Made by a program: the position numbers and the translations under genes. From the NCBI RefSeq assembly GCF_963924675.1, contig NC_089236.1:33131319-33195318 (forward strand): DNA of 64,000 nucleotides. The letters run 5' to 3'. Each line of letters begins with the position of its first letter. Position 1 is the stretch's first letter. The notes beneath the pieces were generated by a model that was not told the origin of the DNA, did no database searches, and worked only from the letters and a program-made list of their open reading frames with translations. The stretch comes from Phocoena phocoena. Lineage: Eukaryota; Chordata; Mammalia; Artiodactyla; Phocoenidae. Below are positions 13,001-25,432 of this stretch, in pieces.

Positions 13001-13816
13001 TTTTTGATCCACCTCCTACAGAAATGGAAATAAAAACAAAAATAAACAAATGGGACCTAATGAAACTTAAAAGCTTTTGCACAGCAAAGGAAACCATAAA
13101 CAACATGAAAAGACAACCCTCAGAATGGGAGAAAGTATTTGCAAATGAAGCAACTGACAAAGGATTAATCTCCAAGATATACAAGCAGCACATGCAGCTC
13201 AATATCAGAAACACAAGCAACCCAATCCAAAAATGGGCAGAAGACCTAAATAGACATTTCTCCAAAGAAGATATACAGATTGCCAACAAACACTTAAAAG
13301 GATGCTCAACATCACTTATCATTAGAGAAATGCAAATCAAAACTATAATGGGGTATAACCTCACAGGTGTCAGAAAGACCATCATCAAAAATCTACAAAC
13401 AAATGCTGGAGAGGGTGTGGAGAAAAGGGAAACCTCTTTCACTGTTGGTGGGAATGTAAATTGATACAGCCACTATGGAGAACAGTATGGAGATTCCTTA
13501 AAAACTAAAAATAGAACTACAATATGACCCAGAAATCCCACTACTGGGCATATACCCTGAGAAAAGCATAATTCAAAAAGAGTCATGTACCACAATGTTC
13601 ATTGCAGCACTATTTACAATAGCCAGGACATGGAAGCAACCTAAGTGTCCATCATCAGATGAATGGATAAAGAAGACGTGGCACGTATATACAATAGAAT
13701 ATGACTTAGCCATAAAAAGAAACAAAGTTGGGTTATTTGTAGTGAGGTGGATGGACCTAGAGTCTGTCATACAGAGTGAAGTAAGTCAGAAAGAGAAAAC
13801 AAATACCGTATGCTAA
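10074..13816 (+). pseudogene. L1 ORF2 (endonuclease/reverse transcriptase), broken
   Basis: Begins at ATG 10074 with an APE-type endonuclease domain. Visible catalytic residues are Asn15 (NVNGLN), Glu42 (QETHF) and Asp144/Asn146 (GDFNT). An in-frame TAG at 10557-10559 ends this part. Reverse transcriptase sequence follows in pieces (11221-11853, 11850-12140, 12141-12365), with frame changes and a TGA near 12138. The polymerase box FADD is intact at about 12168-12179. Further pieces (12408-12683, 13024-13464, 13595-13816) carry the C-terminal region up to the natural stop. Length and order match a complete ORF2, but it is multiply disabled. Confidence 0.92.
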
Positions 13817-14170
13817 CACATATATATGGAATCTAGGGGCAGGACAGGAATAAAGATGCAGACGTACAGAATGGACTTGAGGACACAGGGAGGAGGAAGG
13901 GTAATCTGGGACGAAGTGAGAGAGTGGCATTGACATATATACACTACAACATGTAAAATAGATAGCTAGTGGGAAGCAGCCGCTTAGCGCAGGGAGATTA
14001 GCTCCGTGCTTTGTGACCACCTAGAGGGATGGGATAGGGAGGGTGGGAGGGAGATGCAAGAGGGAAGGGATATGGGGATATATGTATATGTATAGCTGAT
14101 TCACTTTGTTATACAGCTTAAACTAACACAACAATGTAAGTCAATTATACTCCTATGAAGATGTTAAAAA

Positions 14171-14425
14171 AAAAAAGAAAAGTTTTCGCAGAAGGAGCTA
14201 ACTACTGTGGGAGAAAGTAATCTTCATATTTGGTTTGAATAACCATGGAAACAAAAAAAGGCAAATATTTCTTAATTGATGATAAAAGTAAAGGAAAGAA
14301 AACTTTTGGTTACACTCTCAGGGGGGTTTACTTTGTTTTTTTTAAGCAGTGAGTATATGTGTAAATGTGTATATCCACATACACATATTAAAAGAAATAG
14401 AAATATAGGAAATATAGTAAAAATT
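14171..14425. other. Unclassified AT-rich sequence
   Basis: Short stretch between the L1 tail and the next L2. No recognisable feature beyond A/T-rich words. Confidence 0.35.
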
Positions 14426-14429
14426 CCTT

Positions 14430-15330
14430 CATTTCATATATCGTTATTGAGTGTCTAATATGTGCTAGGAAAATTCTGAATGTAAGAGATCCGCTTCACA
14501 GTAAGACAAACACAGTCTCTGTGCTGATAAAGCCAAAATTCTCATGGGAGAGACAGATAACTCAAAATTAAAGTAATAAATCAATAAATAATTACAGGCT
14601 CTGATCGTGATTGAAAGTAAAAAGGAGGAATTTTTTACATTGGTTGTTCAGAAAAGGCTTGTCTGGGAACCAAAGGAAGGGTGGGGTCAGCTACATCAGG
14701 AATTGGGGGAGAACTTTCCAGACTAAGGGAATAGCAAATATAAAAAGCCAGAAAAAAATGTGGAAGGTTCTAGAAGCCGTGAAAGGTCTGTGAGCCTGGT
14801 GGAAACTGGGGGAGATGAGGATGAGTGTAGTCATGGGTCAGATCATTTAGGTCTTTGTAGGCAGGAGAGGAATTTTACTCCAAGTTCAAAGGGAATCCTT
14901 CTAAGGCTTTTAGTGTCCAATGACATGATCAGATATATGTTTTCAAAAGATCACTCTCATGGCTGTGTGAAGGGTATCAAACCTGGATGAGAGAAGCTGA
15001 GTAGAGCCTATTGCAGTATTTCTGGTTAGAGATGGTACTGGCTTGGTGCGGAGACATGGCAAGAGATGTGAAGAATAATGGACAGATTTGGGAGGTAAGA
15101 TGAAAAGGACCTCAAGGTGACTTGGGTGTGGGGACTGAAGGAAACAATGAATCAAGGAAACCTCTTGAGTCTGGTGTTTTAATTAAGTGAACATGGTGCC
15201 ATGTAGCCTTCTGAGAAATCCCTATGGAGATCTGTGTGTTGAGAGACTCAGGAAATTGATTTTGAACATGTAAAGTTGGAGATTCCTATGAGATATTCAA
15301 GCAAAGATGTAGTTAGGAACAAGGATGTGT
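14430..15330 (-). mobile_element. L2 LINE fragment, antisense
   Basis: Starts with the reversed L2 3' words 'tattgagtgtctaatatgtg' and 'ctcatgggagagacagataa'. It continues through 'ctttgtaggcaggagagg', 'tgacatgatcagatatatg' and 'agatcactctcatggctg', and on to 'gagatattcaagcaaagatg', in the order expected of antisense L2. About 0.9 kb makes it one of the longer L2 remnants here. No coding capacity. Confidence 0.7.
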
Positions 15331-15610
15331 AAGTTTGAGTTAGATATAATAAAAAGCCAATCATATTCTAAGATTAGTCTAAATCTACAAATATATACAG
15401 CATGGAGGATTAAACTTGGTAATGTAATTCTTTGACTTTAGGGAACTGAAATAAATCTCAGACTCCTTTCAGTTGTTTTCCACTTTTAATTGTAGTCCAA
15501 ACACAAACCATTAAAACATTTTTTTCTGTTTCATGCTTTCTAAGTTTTAATAGTCTCATATTCTACTATAAAAATGTTTCTTATTTAGTTACAGAAAGGG
15601 GGGGAGGTCT

Positions 15611-15790
15611 AAAATTTATAGAACACTTACAATGAAACAGGCAGGGAAAACAAAATTATTTCACTCATATTTGTAACAATCTTCTAATATTATCTTCTTT
15701 TTGCAGGTGAGGAAACTGAAGTTCACATTTAAGTAATTTACCCAATGGTCAGGATTTGAAGCCAAGTTCAAGTTTTTCTTTGGCCCTAAA
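15611..15790 (-). repeat. MIR SINE, antisense
   Basis: Contains 'tatagaacacttacaatg', 'ttgcaggtgaggaaactgaa' and 'gtcaggatttgaagccaag' in antisense MIR order. Confidence 0.7.
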
Positions 15791-16390
15791 AGCCATGTCC
15801 CATCTTTACAGAAGCTGTAAAGCACAGAGCTTCTCCTTCTGTTTCTCCTTTGGTTTCCATATTTCTTCACATTGTTCTTACACCTCTTTTATTGTTCAAC
15901 TCAATTGAATGAAAAAAAACACTTAGAGCATCCTTGACATTTGTATTGCTGTTGACTGCATTTCCGCTGAGGTTTGGACATGATCTGTTCCTCACCTCCA
16001 CCATTTGATGGTATCCTGCCATTGTCTCAGCTACTTAATAAAAAGAAATTCTCAATATCCTTTCTTCTCAGAACGTCATAAATAGCTGCTATTGCCTTGG
16101 CAATTTTCTGGACCTCTGCATCCAGTGAGGATTGGTTGTTACCTAAACTGTTCATTTTCTCCTGGCCGTAATCCACAGGAAACTAGATTCATTAACTCTG
16201 AGGCTTGCTTAATGAAACAAACAACTTGACTTTCTTCCTCTTTTCTCTTTGTTCCTCCATAATATAATTTCTTACTATTTTTCCCTTTCTGCTGTTTCAC
16301 TTTTATTTCATTATTTTCTTTTTTTCAGTGTGCAATTTTATATTTTATTGTTTTCTAATAATACATTGTATAGTGTACATTTATTTATAC
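15791..16390. other. Unclassified AT-rich sequence
   Basis: No recognised repeat or exon. Contains several polypyrimidine patches. Confidence 0.35.
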
Positions 16391-16394
16391 TATT

Positions 16395-16500
16395 GTGGTT
16401 TTCTTAATTGAAGTATAGTTGATTTACAATGTTGTGTTAATTACTGCTGTATAGCAAAGTGATTCAGTTATACATACATACATTCTTTTTTTAAAAATAT
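16395..16500 (-). mobile_element. Old L1 3' end, antisense
   Basis: 'ttgaagtatagttgatttac' and 'gctgtatagcaaagtgattc' are the reversed terminal 3' UTR of an older cetartiodactyl L1 subfamily, also seen at 30.8 kb (antisense) and 38.6 kb (sense). Only about 100 bp remains. Confidence 0.75.
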
Positions 16501-16553
16501 TCTTTTAATGTTGTTTTTAATATAACCCAATGCCCTTTTCTAGCCTTGGCTTT

Positions 16554-16584
16554 CCCCCCCCCCCATTTATATATATATATATTT
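16554..16584. repeat. C11 homopolymer followed by (TA)n
   Basis: Eleven consecutive C (16554-16564) followed closely by a short TA repeat. Simple sequence, error-prone in assembly. Confidence 0.85.
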
Positions 16585-16723
16585 TAGAATAGTACTATTT
16601 AAACCTTTCACTACTTATTTATTCACTTATTTAAACAAACTAATAGCCCCAGCACAGGACTTAACCATTCTATTTCAGAAAACAAAACAGTATTTGTTGT
16701 TGAGAGTTATACTTAACTAGATA

Positions 16724-16763
16724 CACTAGTGAAAGGAGTTCACTAGTGTGAAACACACTAGTG
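16724..16763. repeat. Three copies of the palindrome CACTAGTG
   Basis: The perfect 8-bp palindrome CACTAGTG occurs at 16724-16731, 16741-16748 and 16756-16763, the last two separated by tgaaaca. It lies between an L1 3' remnant and a MIR and is not part of either that I can tell. Confidence 0.85.
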
Positions 16764-16805
16764 AAACACAAAGAAACACATTGTTTCTTTAAAACAAACT
16801 TCTCT

Positions 16806-17005
16806 GTAACAATTTCTATGTGTCAGTCACTATTATAAGCTGTGAGCTATCACTTAATCCTCCTAGCCGCTCTGTGAGATACATACTATTATCTGCATGT
16901 TACAGGTGAAGGAACCATCAGAAAAGTAAACAGCTACTCAAAATAGAAAATCTGTATCTATGTTCACATGTGGAAATAGGATTTAACCCTAATCATCTGA
17001 TTGAA
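16806..17005 (-). repeat. MIR SINE, antisense
   Basis: 'atgtgtcagtcactattata', 'cacttaatcctcctagcc', 'catgttacaggtgaaggaac' and 'aataggatttaaccc' follow the antisense MIR order. Confidence 0.72.
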
Positions 17006-17857
17006 GTGTATATTTGAAGTATTGTGTGATAGGAAGAGGGAAAGAATCAGGAAATGGGGTCTCTTACTATGCAAAGATGTGGCGTGTTCCTAGGAGAAGG
17101 GAGTGGAGTTTCAGATGGAAAAAGCTGAAGAAGGGGGCGTGACCTGTCCTGTAAGCAGGAGAGATGGGCTATGAAGGAAGACCGACTTCCTTGTGAAGAT
17201 AGAAGTCTCTGGTGCCATTCCTTTTGACACCAAAATTTTAAAATTTTATGTTAGCTAGAAACTTATTCTTTCCCTGTCAGTGCTCCAGTAGAGAAATTTT
17301 CAAATACTTGCACAGTGTGATGTACTTGTCTGAAGTGACCAAAAAAACATGGTGGCCTCAAGCAAGATGGTATCAGCCTATTGAGTAGACTGCTGGGTCT
17401 GAGTTTCAAGTAATGATTAGCGGTGCTGTTGGGCAGTCCCAGTGGGAGCAGTCTTAGAGAAGAATTCTAGAGAAATGTAAGCCCAAATATTTGTATTTCA
17501 TAACTCACATGAATTTCTTCTACTTTAGGAGAAGAATATAAGCATGATTTCATATTTAAGCTTATGTAATTATATGTAATTTTATGACACCCTGATAATA
17601 TTTGTAAATTAAAAAAAATCACAAACCCAGAAGTAGCTCATCACCAATAAAGTACCCTTATATGAACAGTTTTTTGGTGAGAGGTACTGCTTTATCAGTA
17701 GCAATATGGTTGAGTTCTATTTGAACCGCAATGCACACCTGAACAAAAGCCTAGTATTTGGAAAACTGTAGATCAAATGAAAATAAGCCTACACTGTAAG
17801 CTTAACCAAAGAATGCAAAACAAACTAACTTGATAACGATTAAGCCCATAGTCCTGA
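17006..17857. other. Unclassified sequence left of the Tigger element
   Basis: About 850 bp with no recognised element, exon or RNA gene. Confidence 0.35.
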
Positions 17858-18339
17858 TAGGCGTACCTTGTTTTATTGCACTTGTTTATCATAGATACTG
17901 TGTTTTTAACAAATTGAAAGTTTGTGGCAACCCTGTGTAGAACAAGTCTATTGGTGCCATTTTTCCAACATTTGCTCCCTTCATATTTCTGTGTCACAAT
18001 TTGGTAATTCTCTCAATATTTCAAACTTTTTCATTATTATTATATTTGTTATGGTGATCTGTGATCACTGACTTTTGATGTTACTATCGTAATTGTTTTG
18101 GAGTGCCGTGAACTATGTCCTTATAAGACAGAGAGCTTTATTGATAAATGTGTGTGTTCTGATGGCTCCAGCCAGAAGTTCCCTTCCCACCACCCTCCAT
18201 CTCTCTCTTTCCTCTTGGGCCTCCCTATTCCCTGAGACACAACAATATTGAAATTAGGCCAATTAATAACGCTACAGTGGCCTCTGAGTGTTCAAGTGAA
18301 AGGAAGACTCACATGTCTCTCACTTTAAACCAAAGCTAG

Positions 18340-19800
18340 AAATGATTAATCTTAGTGAGGAAGGCATGTAGAATACCAAGATAGGCTGAAAGCTAGGCCT
18401 CTTGCACCAACAGTTAGCCAAGCTGTCAACACAAAGGAAAAGTTCTTGAAGGAAATTAAAAGTGCTACCCTGGTGAACACATGAATGATAAGAAAGTGAA
18501 ACAGCTTTATTGCTGATATGGAGAAAGTTTTAGTGGTTTGAATAGAAGATCAAACCAGCCACAACATTCCCTTAAGCCAAAGCCTGGTCTAGAACAAGGC
18601 CCTAACTAACTCTCTTCAATTCTATGAAAGCTGAGAGAGGCGAGGAAACTGCAGAAGAAAAGTGTGAATCCAGCAGAGGTTGTTTCATGAAGTCAAAGCA
18701 AAAAGCTGTCTCCATAACATAAAAGTGTAAGGAGAAGCAGCAAATGCTGATGTAGAAGCTTCAGCAAGTTATCCAGAAGATATAGCCAAGATAATAAATG
18801 AAGGTGGCTATATTAAACAACAGATTTTCAATGTAGCTTTATATTGGAAGAAGATGCCATATAGGACTTTCATAGCTAGACAGAAGTCAATGTCTGGCTT
18901 CAAAGCTTCAGAGGACAGGTTGACTCTCTTGTTAGAGGCTAATCTAGCTGGTGACCTGAAGCTGAAGCCAATGCTTATTTACTATTCTGAAGATCCTAGG
19001 GCCCTTAAGAATTATGATAAACCTATTCTGCCTTTGCTTTATAAATGGAACAAAGCCTGAATGATGGCACATCTGTTTACAACATGATTTACTGAATATT
19101 TTGAATCCACTGTTGAGTAATACTGCTCAGGAAAAAAAAAAAGATTCTTTGCAAAATATTAGTGCTCATTGACAATGTACCTGGTCACTCAAGAGCTCCG
19201 ATGGAGATGTACCATGAGATTAATGTTGTTTTTTATGCCTGCAGCACATAGATCAAGGAGTAATTTTGACTTTAGTCTTATTATTTAAGAAGTACATTTT
19301 GTAAAGCTATAGCTGCCATAGATAATGATTCCTTTGATGGACCTGGGCAAAGTCAATGGAAAACCTTCTGGAAATGATCCCACATTTTAGATGCCATTAA
19401 GAACATTTCTGATTCATGGGAAAAGGTCAAAATATCAACATTAACATGAGTTTGGAAGAATGTGATTCCAACTCTCACGGATGACTTTGAGAGGTTCAAG
19501 AATTCAGTGGAGGAAGTAATTGCAGGTGTTGTGAAAAGACCATGAAAACTAGAATTAGAAGTGGAGCCTGAAGATGTGACTGAAATGCTGCAATCTCATG
19601 ATGAACCTTTAATGGATGAGTTGTTTCCTACAGATAAGCAAAGAAATTCGTTTTTTAAGATGGAATCTACTACAGATAAAGATGCTGTGAAGATTATTGA
19701 AATGATAACAAAGGATTTAGAATATTACATAAACTCAGTTGATAAAGCAGAGACAGGGTATGAGAGGATTGACTCCAATTTTGAAAGAAGTTTGTGGTAA
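18340..19800 (+). pseudogene. Tigger transposase (pogo, DDE superfamily), broken
   Basis: Residual coding sequence appears in pieces. At 18854-19060 (68 codons) there is a recognisable '[16 protein letters not shown]' block followed by '[12 protein letters not shown]'. At about 19163-19190 the 'LIDNVPGH' block carries the second catalytic aspartate (codon 19171-19173). At 19561-19800 (79 codons) is the acidic C-terminal part. Frameshifts and stops separate these, and no start-to-stop frame remains. The family's protein binds the terminal repeats and catalyses excision and integration at TA. This copy cannot do so. Confidence 0.85.
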
Positions 19801-20151
19801 AAATGTTATCAAACAGCACCACATGCTACAGAGAAATCATTCATGAAAGGAAGAATCAATTGGTCAATTGATGTGACAAACTTCATTATTGTCTTGTTTT
19901 GAGCAACCACCAACCTGATGAGTCATCAACCATCAAAATCTAGGCAAGACCCTCCACCAGAAAAAAGATTATGACTTGCTGAAAGTTTAGATGATAGTTA
20001 GCATATTTTAGCAACAAAGTATGTTTTAATTAAATGCAAGTACATTGCTTTTTTAGACATAATGCTATTGCACACTTAATAGACTCCAGTATAGTGCAAA
20101 CATAACTTTTACATGTACTGGGAAACAAAAAATTTGTGTGACTTGCTTTAT

Positions 20152-20165
20152 TGTGATATTCACTT
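20152..20165 (+). repeat. Target-site duplication, left copy (L1 in Tigger)
   Basis: tgtgatattcactt. It matches tgtgatattcgctt at 27773-27786 with one mismatch. The duplicated bases belong to the Tigger sequence, proving that the L1 inserted into a pre-existing Tigger. Confidence 0.9.
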
Positions 20166-20555
20166 TCTTTTTAAACATCTTTATTGGGGTATAATTGCTT
20201 TACAATGGTGTGTTAGTTTCTGTTTTATCACAAAGTGAATCAGCTATACATATACACATATCACCATATCTCCTCCCTCTTGCATCTCCCTCCCACTCTC
20301 CCCATCCCACCCCTCTAGGTGGTCACAGGGAAAAGCTGATCTCCCTGTGCTATGCGGCTGTTTCCCACTAGCTATCTATTTTACATTTGGAAGAGTATAT
20401 ACGTCCATGCTGCTCTCTCACTTTATCCCAGCTTATCCTTCCTCCTACCCATGTCCCCAAGTCCATTCTCTATGTCTACATCTTTATTCCTGTCCTGCCT
20501 CTAGCTTTTTTAGAAACTTAAAAAAAATTTTTTTTTTAGATTCCATATATATGTG

Positions 20556-23500
20556 TTAGCATACAGTATTTGTTTTTCTCTTTCTGATTTACTTCACACT
20601 GTATGACAGTCTCTAGGTCCATCCACCTCACTACAAATAACTCAATTTCACTTCTTTTTATGGCTGAGTAATATTCCATTGTATATATGTGCCACACCTT
20701 CTTTATCAATTCATCTGTATGTCAATGGACACTTAGATTGCTTCCATGTCCTGGTTATTGTAAATAGTGTTGCAATGAACATTGTGGTACATGACTCTTT
20801 TTGAATTATGCTTTTCTCAGGGTATATGCCCAGTAGTGGGATTTCTGGGTCATATTGTAGTTCTATTTTTAGTTTTTAAGGAATCTCCATACTGTTCTCC
20901 ATAGTGGCTGTATCAATTACATTCCCACCAACAGTGCAAGAGGGTTCCCTTTTCTCCACACCTGCTCCAGCATTTATTGTTTGTAGAATATTTGGGATGG
21001 CCATTTAGACAGGTGTGAGGTGATACCTCATTGCAGTTTTGATTAGTGGTGTTGAGCATCCTTTCATGTGTTTGTTGGCAATATGTATAACTTCTTTGGA
21101 CAAATGTCTATTTAGGTCTTCTGCCCATTTTTGGATTGGGTTGTTTGTGTTTCTGATATTGAGCTGCATGTGCTGCTTGTATATTTTGGAGATTACTCCT
21201 TCGTCAGTTGCTTCATTTGCAAATACTTTCTCCCATTCTGAGGGTTGTCTTTTCATCTTGTTTAAGGTTTCCTATGCTGTGCAAAAGCTTTTAAGTTTCA
21301 TTAGGTCCTGTGTGTTTATTTTTGTTTTTATTTCCATTTCTCTAGGAGGTGGGTCAAAAAGGATCTTGCTGTGGTTTATGTCATAGAGTGTTCTGCCTAT
21401 GTTTTCCTCTAAGAGCTTTATAGTGTCTGGCCTTATATTTAGGTCTTTAATCCATTTTGAGTTTATTTTTGTGTATGGTGTTAAGAAGTGTTCTAATTTC
21501 ATTCTTTTACATGTAGCTGTCCAGTTTTCCCAGCACCACTTATTGAAGATGCTGTCTTTTCTCCATTGTATATTCTTACCTTTTTTATCAAAAATAAAAT
21601 GAACATATGTGTGTGGGTATATCTCTCAGCTTTCTATGCTGTTCCATTGATCTAGATTTCTGTTTTTGTGCCAGTACCATACTGTCTTGATTACTGTAGC
21701 TTTGTAGTATAGTCTGAAATCCAGGAGCCTGATTCCCCCAGCTCCGTTTCTCTTTCTCGAGATTGCTTTGGCTATTCGGAGTCTTTTGTGTTTCTATGTA
21801 AATTGTGAATTTTTTTGTTCTAGTTCTGTGAAAAATGACATTGGCAGTTTGAAAGGGATTGCATTAAATCTGTAGATTGCTTTGGGTAGTATAGTCATTT
21901 TCACAATGTTGAGTCTTCCAATCCAAGTACATGGTGTATCTCTTCATCTGTCTGTATCATATTTAATTTTTTTCATCAGTGTCTTATAGTTTTCTGCATA
22001 CAGGTCTTTTGTCTCCTTATGTAGGTTTATTCTTAGGTATTTTACTCTTTTTGTTGCAATGGTAAATGGGAGTGTTTCCTTAATTTCTCTTTCAGATTTT
22101 TCCTCATTAGTGTTTAGGAATGCAAGAGATTTCTGTGCATTAATTTTGTATCCTACTACTCTACCAAATTCATTGATTTGCTCTAGTAGTTTCCTGGCAG
22201 CATCTTTGTGATTCTCTAGGCATAGTATCATGTCATCTGTATAGAGTGACATCTTTACTTCTTTTCCAATTTGGATTCCTTTTATTTCTTTTTCTTCTCT
22301 GATTACTATGGCTAAAACTTCCAAAACTATGTTCAATAATAGTGGTGAGAGTGGACAACCTTGTCTTGTTCCTGATCTTAGAGGAAATGGTTTCAGTTTT
22401 TCACCATTGAGAATGATGTTGGCTGTGGGTTTGTCATATATGGCCTTTATTATGTTGAGGTAACTTCCCTCTATACCTACTTTCTTGGGGGTTTTCATCC
22501 TAAATGGGTGTTGAATTTTGTCGAAAGCTTTCTCTGCATCTATTGGGATGACCATATGGTTTTTCTCCTTCAGTTTGTTAATACGGTTTATCACATTGAT
22601 TGATTTACATATATTAAAGAATCCTTGCATTCCTGGGATAAACCCCACTTGATCATGGTGTATGATCCTCTTAATGTGCTGTTGGATTCTGTTTGATAGT
22701 ATTTTGTTGAGGATTTTTGCATCTATGCTCATCCGTGATATTGGCCTGTAGTTTTCTTTCTTTGTGACACCTTTGTCTGGTTTTGGTAACAGGGTGATGG
22801 TGGCCTTGTAGAATGATTTTGGGAGTGTTCCTCCCTCTGCTATATTTTGGAAGAGTTTGAGAAGGATGGTGTTAGCTCTTCTCTAAATGTTTGATAGAAT
22901 TTGCCTGTGAAGCCATCTGGTCCTGGGCTTCTGTTTGTTGGAAGACTTTTAATCACAGTCTCATTTTCAGCGCTTGTGATTGGTCTGCTTATATTTTCTA
23001 TTTCTTCCTGGTTCAGTCTCGGAATGTTTTGCTTTTCTAAGAATTTGTCTATTTCTTCCAGGTTGTCTATTTTATTGGCATAGAGTAGCTTGTAGTAATC
23101 TCTCATGATCCTTTGTATTTCTGCAGTGTCAGTTGTTACTTCTCCTTTTTCATTTCTAATTCTGTTGATTTGAGTCTTCTTCCTTTTTTTCTTGATGAGT
23201 CTGGCTAATGGTTTATCAATTTTGTTTATCTTCTCAAAGAACCAGCTTTTAGCTTTACTGATCTTTGCTATCATATCGTTCATTTCTTTTTGATTTATTT
23301 CTCATCTGATCTTTATGATTTGTTTCCTTCTGCTAACTTTGGGATTTTTTTGTTCTTCTCTCTCTAATTGCTTTAGGTGTAAGGTTAGGTTGTTTATTTG
23401 AGATATTTCTTGTTTCTTGAGGTAGTATTGTATTGCTCTAAACTCCCCTGTTAGAACTGCTTTTGCTGCTTCCCATAGGTTTTGGTTCATTGTGTTTTCA

Positions 23501-24483
23501 TTGTCATTTGTTTCTAGGTATTGTTTGATTTCCTCTTTGTTTCTTCAGTGATCTCTTGGTTATTTACTAGTGTATTGTTTAGCATCCACGTGTTTGTATT
23601 TTTACAGTTTTTTTCCTGTAATGGATATCTAGTCTTATAACGTTGTGGTTGCAAAAGATACTTGATATGATTTCAATTTTCTTAAATTCACCAAGGCTTG
23701 ATTTGTAACCCAAGATATGATCTATCCTGGAGAATGTACCATGGGCACTTGAGAAGAAAGTGTATTCTGTTTTTTTGGATGGAATGTCCTACAAATATCA
23801 GTTAAGTTCACCTTGTTTCATTTTAAGCTTGTGTTTCCTTATTTATTTTCATTTTGGATGATCTGTCCATTGGTGAAAGTGGAGTGTTAAAAGTCCCCTA
23901 CTATGATTGTGTTACTGTCGATTTCCCCTTTTCTGGCTGTTAGCATTTGCCTTATGTATTGAAGTGCTCCTATGTTAGGTGCATAAATATTTACAATTGT
24001 TATATCTTCTTCTTGGATTCCTCCCTTGATCATTATGTGGTGTCCTTTTTTGTCTCTTGTAATAGTCTTTATTTTATTTTATTTATTTTGCTGTACATGG
24101 GCCTCTCACTGTTGTGGCGTCTTCCATTGCGGAGCAACGGGATCTTCCCGGACCGGGGCACGAACCCGTGTCCCCCACATTGGCAGGCAGACTCTCAACC
24201 ACTGCGCCACCAGGGAAGCCCTAGTCTTTATTTTAAAGTGTATTTTGCTTAATATGAGAATTGCTACTCCAGCTTTCTTTTGATTTCCATTTGTATGGAA
24301 TATCTTTTTCCTTTCCCTCAATTTCAGTCTGTATGTGTCCCTAGATGTGAAGTGGGTCTCTTGTAGACAGCATGTATATGGGTCTTGTTTTTGTATTCAT
24401 TCTGCCAGTCTATGTCTTTTGGTTGGAGCATTTAATCCATTTACCTTTAAGGTAATTATCAATATGTATGTTCCTTTTCCCAT
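20556..24483 (-). pseudogene. L1 ORF2 (endonuclease/reverse transcriptase), broken
   Basis: Runs from the start codon at 24483 to the natural stop at 20556-20558. It is interrupted by a SINE at 24077-24221 within the endonuclease part, plus frameshifts and stops. Longest surviving pieces: 22840-23283 (linker and start of the polymerase region) and 21944-22732 (262 codons of reverse transcriptase). The polymerase box here reads YTDD (near 22229-22240) instead of FADD, keeping both aspartates. A C-terminal piece lies at 21005-21256. Non-functional. Confidence 0.9.
24077..24221 (-). mobile_element. CHR-2-type SINE with internal deletion
   Basis: Antisense SINE: a T-rich tail, 'acatgggcctctcactgttg', then a jump from the 'gcggagcaac' region directly to 'gggatcttcccggac', ending 'gcgccaccagggaagccc'. 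About 60-65 bp of the body present in the other copies is missing. Flanked by a perfect 14-bp duplication tagtctttatttta (24063-24076 and 24222-24235). It sits in the endonuclease part of ORF2 and therefore postdates this L1. Confidence 0.92.
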
Positions 24484-24541
24484 TTTATTAATTGTTTTGG
24501 GTTTGTTATTGTAGGTCTTTTCCTTCTCTTGTGTTTCCTGT

Positions 24542-25432
24542 CTAGAGACCTTCCTTTATCATTTGTTGTAAAGCTTGTTTGGTGGTGCTGAATTCTCTTA
24601 ACCTTTGTTTGTCTGTAAATGTTTTTATTTCTCTGTTGAATCTGAATGAGATCCTCGCTGGGTAGAGTAGTGTTGGTTGTAGGTTTTTCCCCTTTCATCA
24701 CTTTAAATATGTCTTTCTGCTGCCTTCTGGCTTGCAGAGTTTTTGCTGAAAGATCGGTTGTTAACCTTATGGGGATTCCCTTTTATACGATTTGTTGTTT
24801 TTCTCTTGCTGCTTTTAATATCTTTTCTTTGTATTTAATTTTTGATAGTTTGATTTATATGTATCTTGGTGCGTTTCTCCTTGGATTTATCCTGTATGGG
24901 AATCTCTGCACTTCCTGGACTTGATTGACTATTTCCTTTCCCATATTAAGGAAGTTTTCAACTATAATGTCTTCAAATATTTTCTCGGTCCGTTTCTTTT
25001 TCTCTTCTTCTTCTGGGACCCCTATCATTCGAATGTTGGTGCATTCAGTGTTGTCCCAGAGTTCTCTAAGACTGTCCTCAATTTTTTCATTCTTTTTTCT
25101 TTATTCTGCTCTGTGGTAGTTATTTCCACTATTTTATCTTCTGGGTCACTTATCCATTCTTCTGCCTCGTTATTTTGCTATTGATTTCTTCTAGAGAATT
25201 TTTAATTTCAGTTACTGTGTTCTTCATCATTGTTTGTTTGCTCTTTAACTCTTCTAGGTCCTTGTTAAACGTTTCTTGTATTTTTTCCATTCTATTTCCA
25301 GATTTTGGATCATCCTTACTATCATTACTCTGAATTTCTTTCAGGTAGACTCTCTATTTCCTCTTCATTTCTTTGGTCTGGTGGATTTTTACCTTGCTCC
25401 TTCATCTGCTGTGTGTTTCTCTGTCTTCTCAT
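24542..25432 (-). pseudogene. L1 ORF1 (RNA-binding chaperone), broken
   Basis: Start codon at 25430-25432 and stop at 24542-24544 on the minus strand, the same extent as ORF1 of the plus-strand copy (about 890 bp). The frame is interrupted repeatedly. The longest antisense open segment near its end (24459-24701) reads in a shifted frame. Sense-strand open frames in this region are shadows. Nucleotide alignment with 9124-10016 is clear throughout. Confidence 0.85.

Larger units (their letters stand above)
7581..14170 (+). mobile_element. Long LINE-1 copy (nearly full length), sense
   Basis: About 6.6 kb of L1 with 5' UTR (7581-9123), ORF1 remnant, a short inter-ORF spacer, ORF2 remnant, 3' UTR and an A-rich tail at about 14163-14180. 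It starts inside the 5' UTR relative to the copy at 20.2-27.6 kb, lacking about 0.4 kb of the promoter end. It also lacks a block of about 240 bp that the other copy has in its AT-rich 5' UTR segment. No clear target-site duplication was seen. Both reading frames are broken by stops and frameshifts, so the element is dead. Confidence 0.93.

Noticed and set aside
10074..13816. Active LINE-1
   Set aside because: Several stops and frameshifts in ORF1 and ORF2; part of the 5' UTR is missing.
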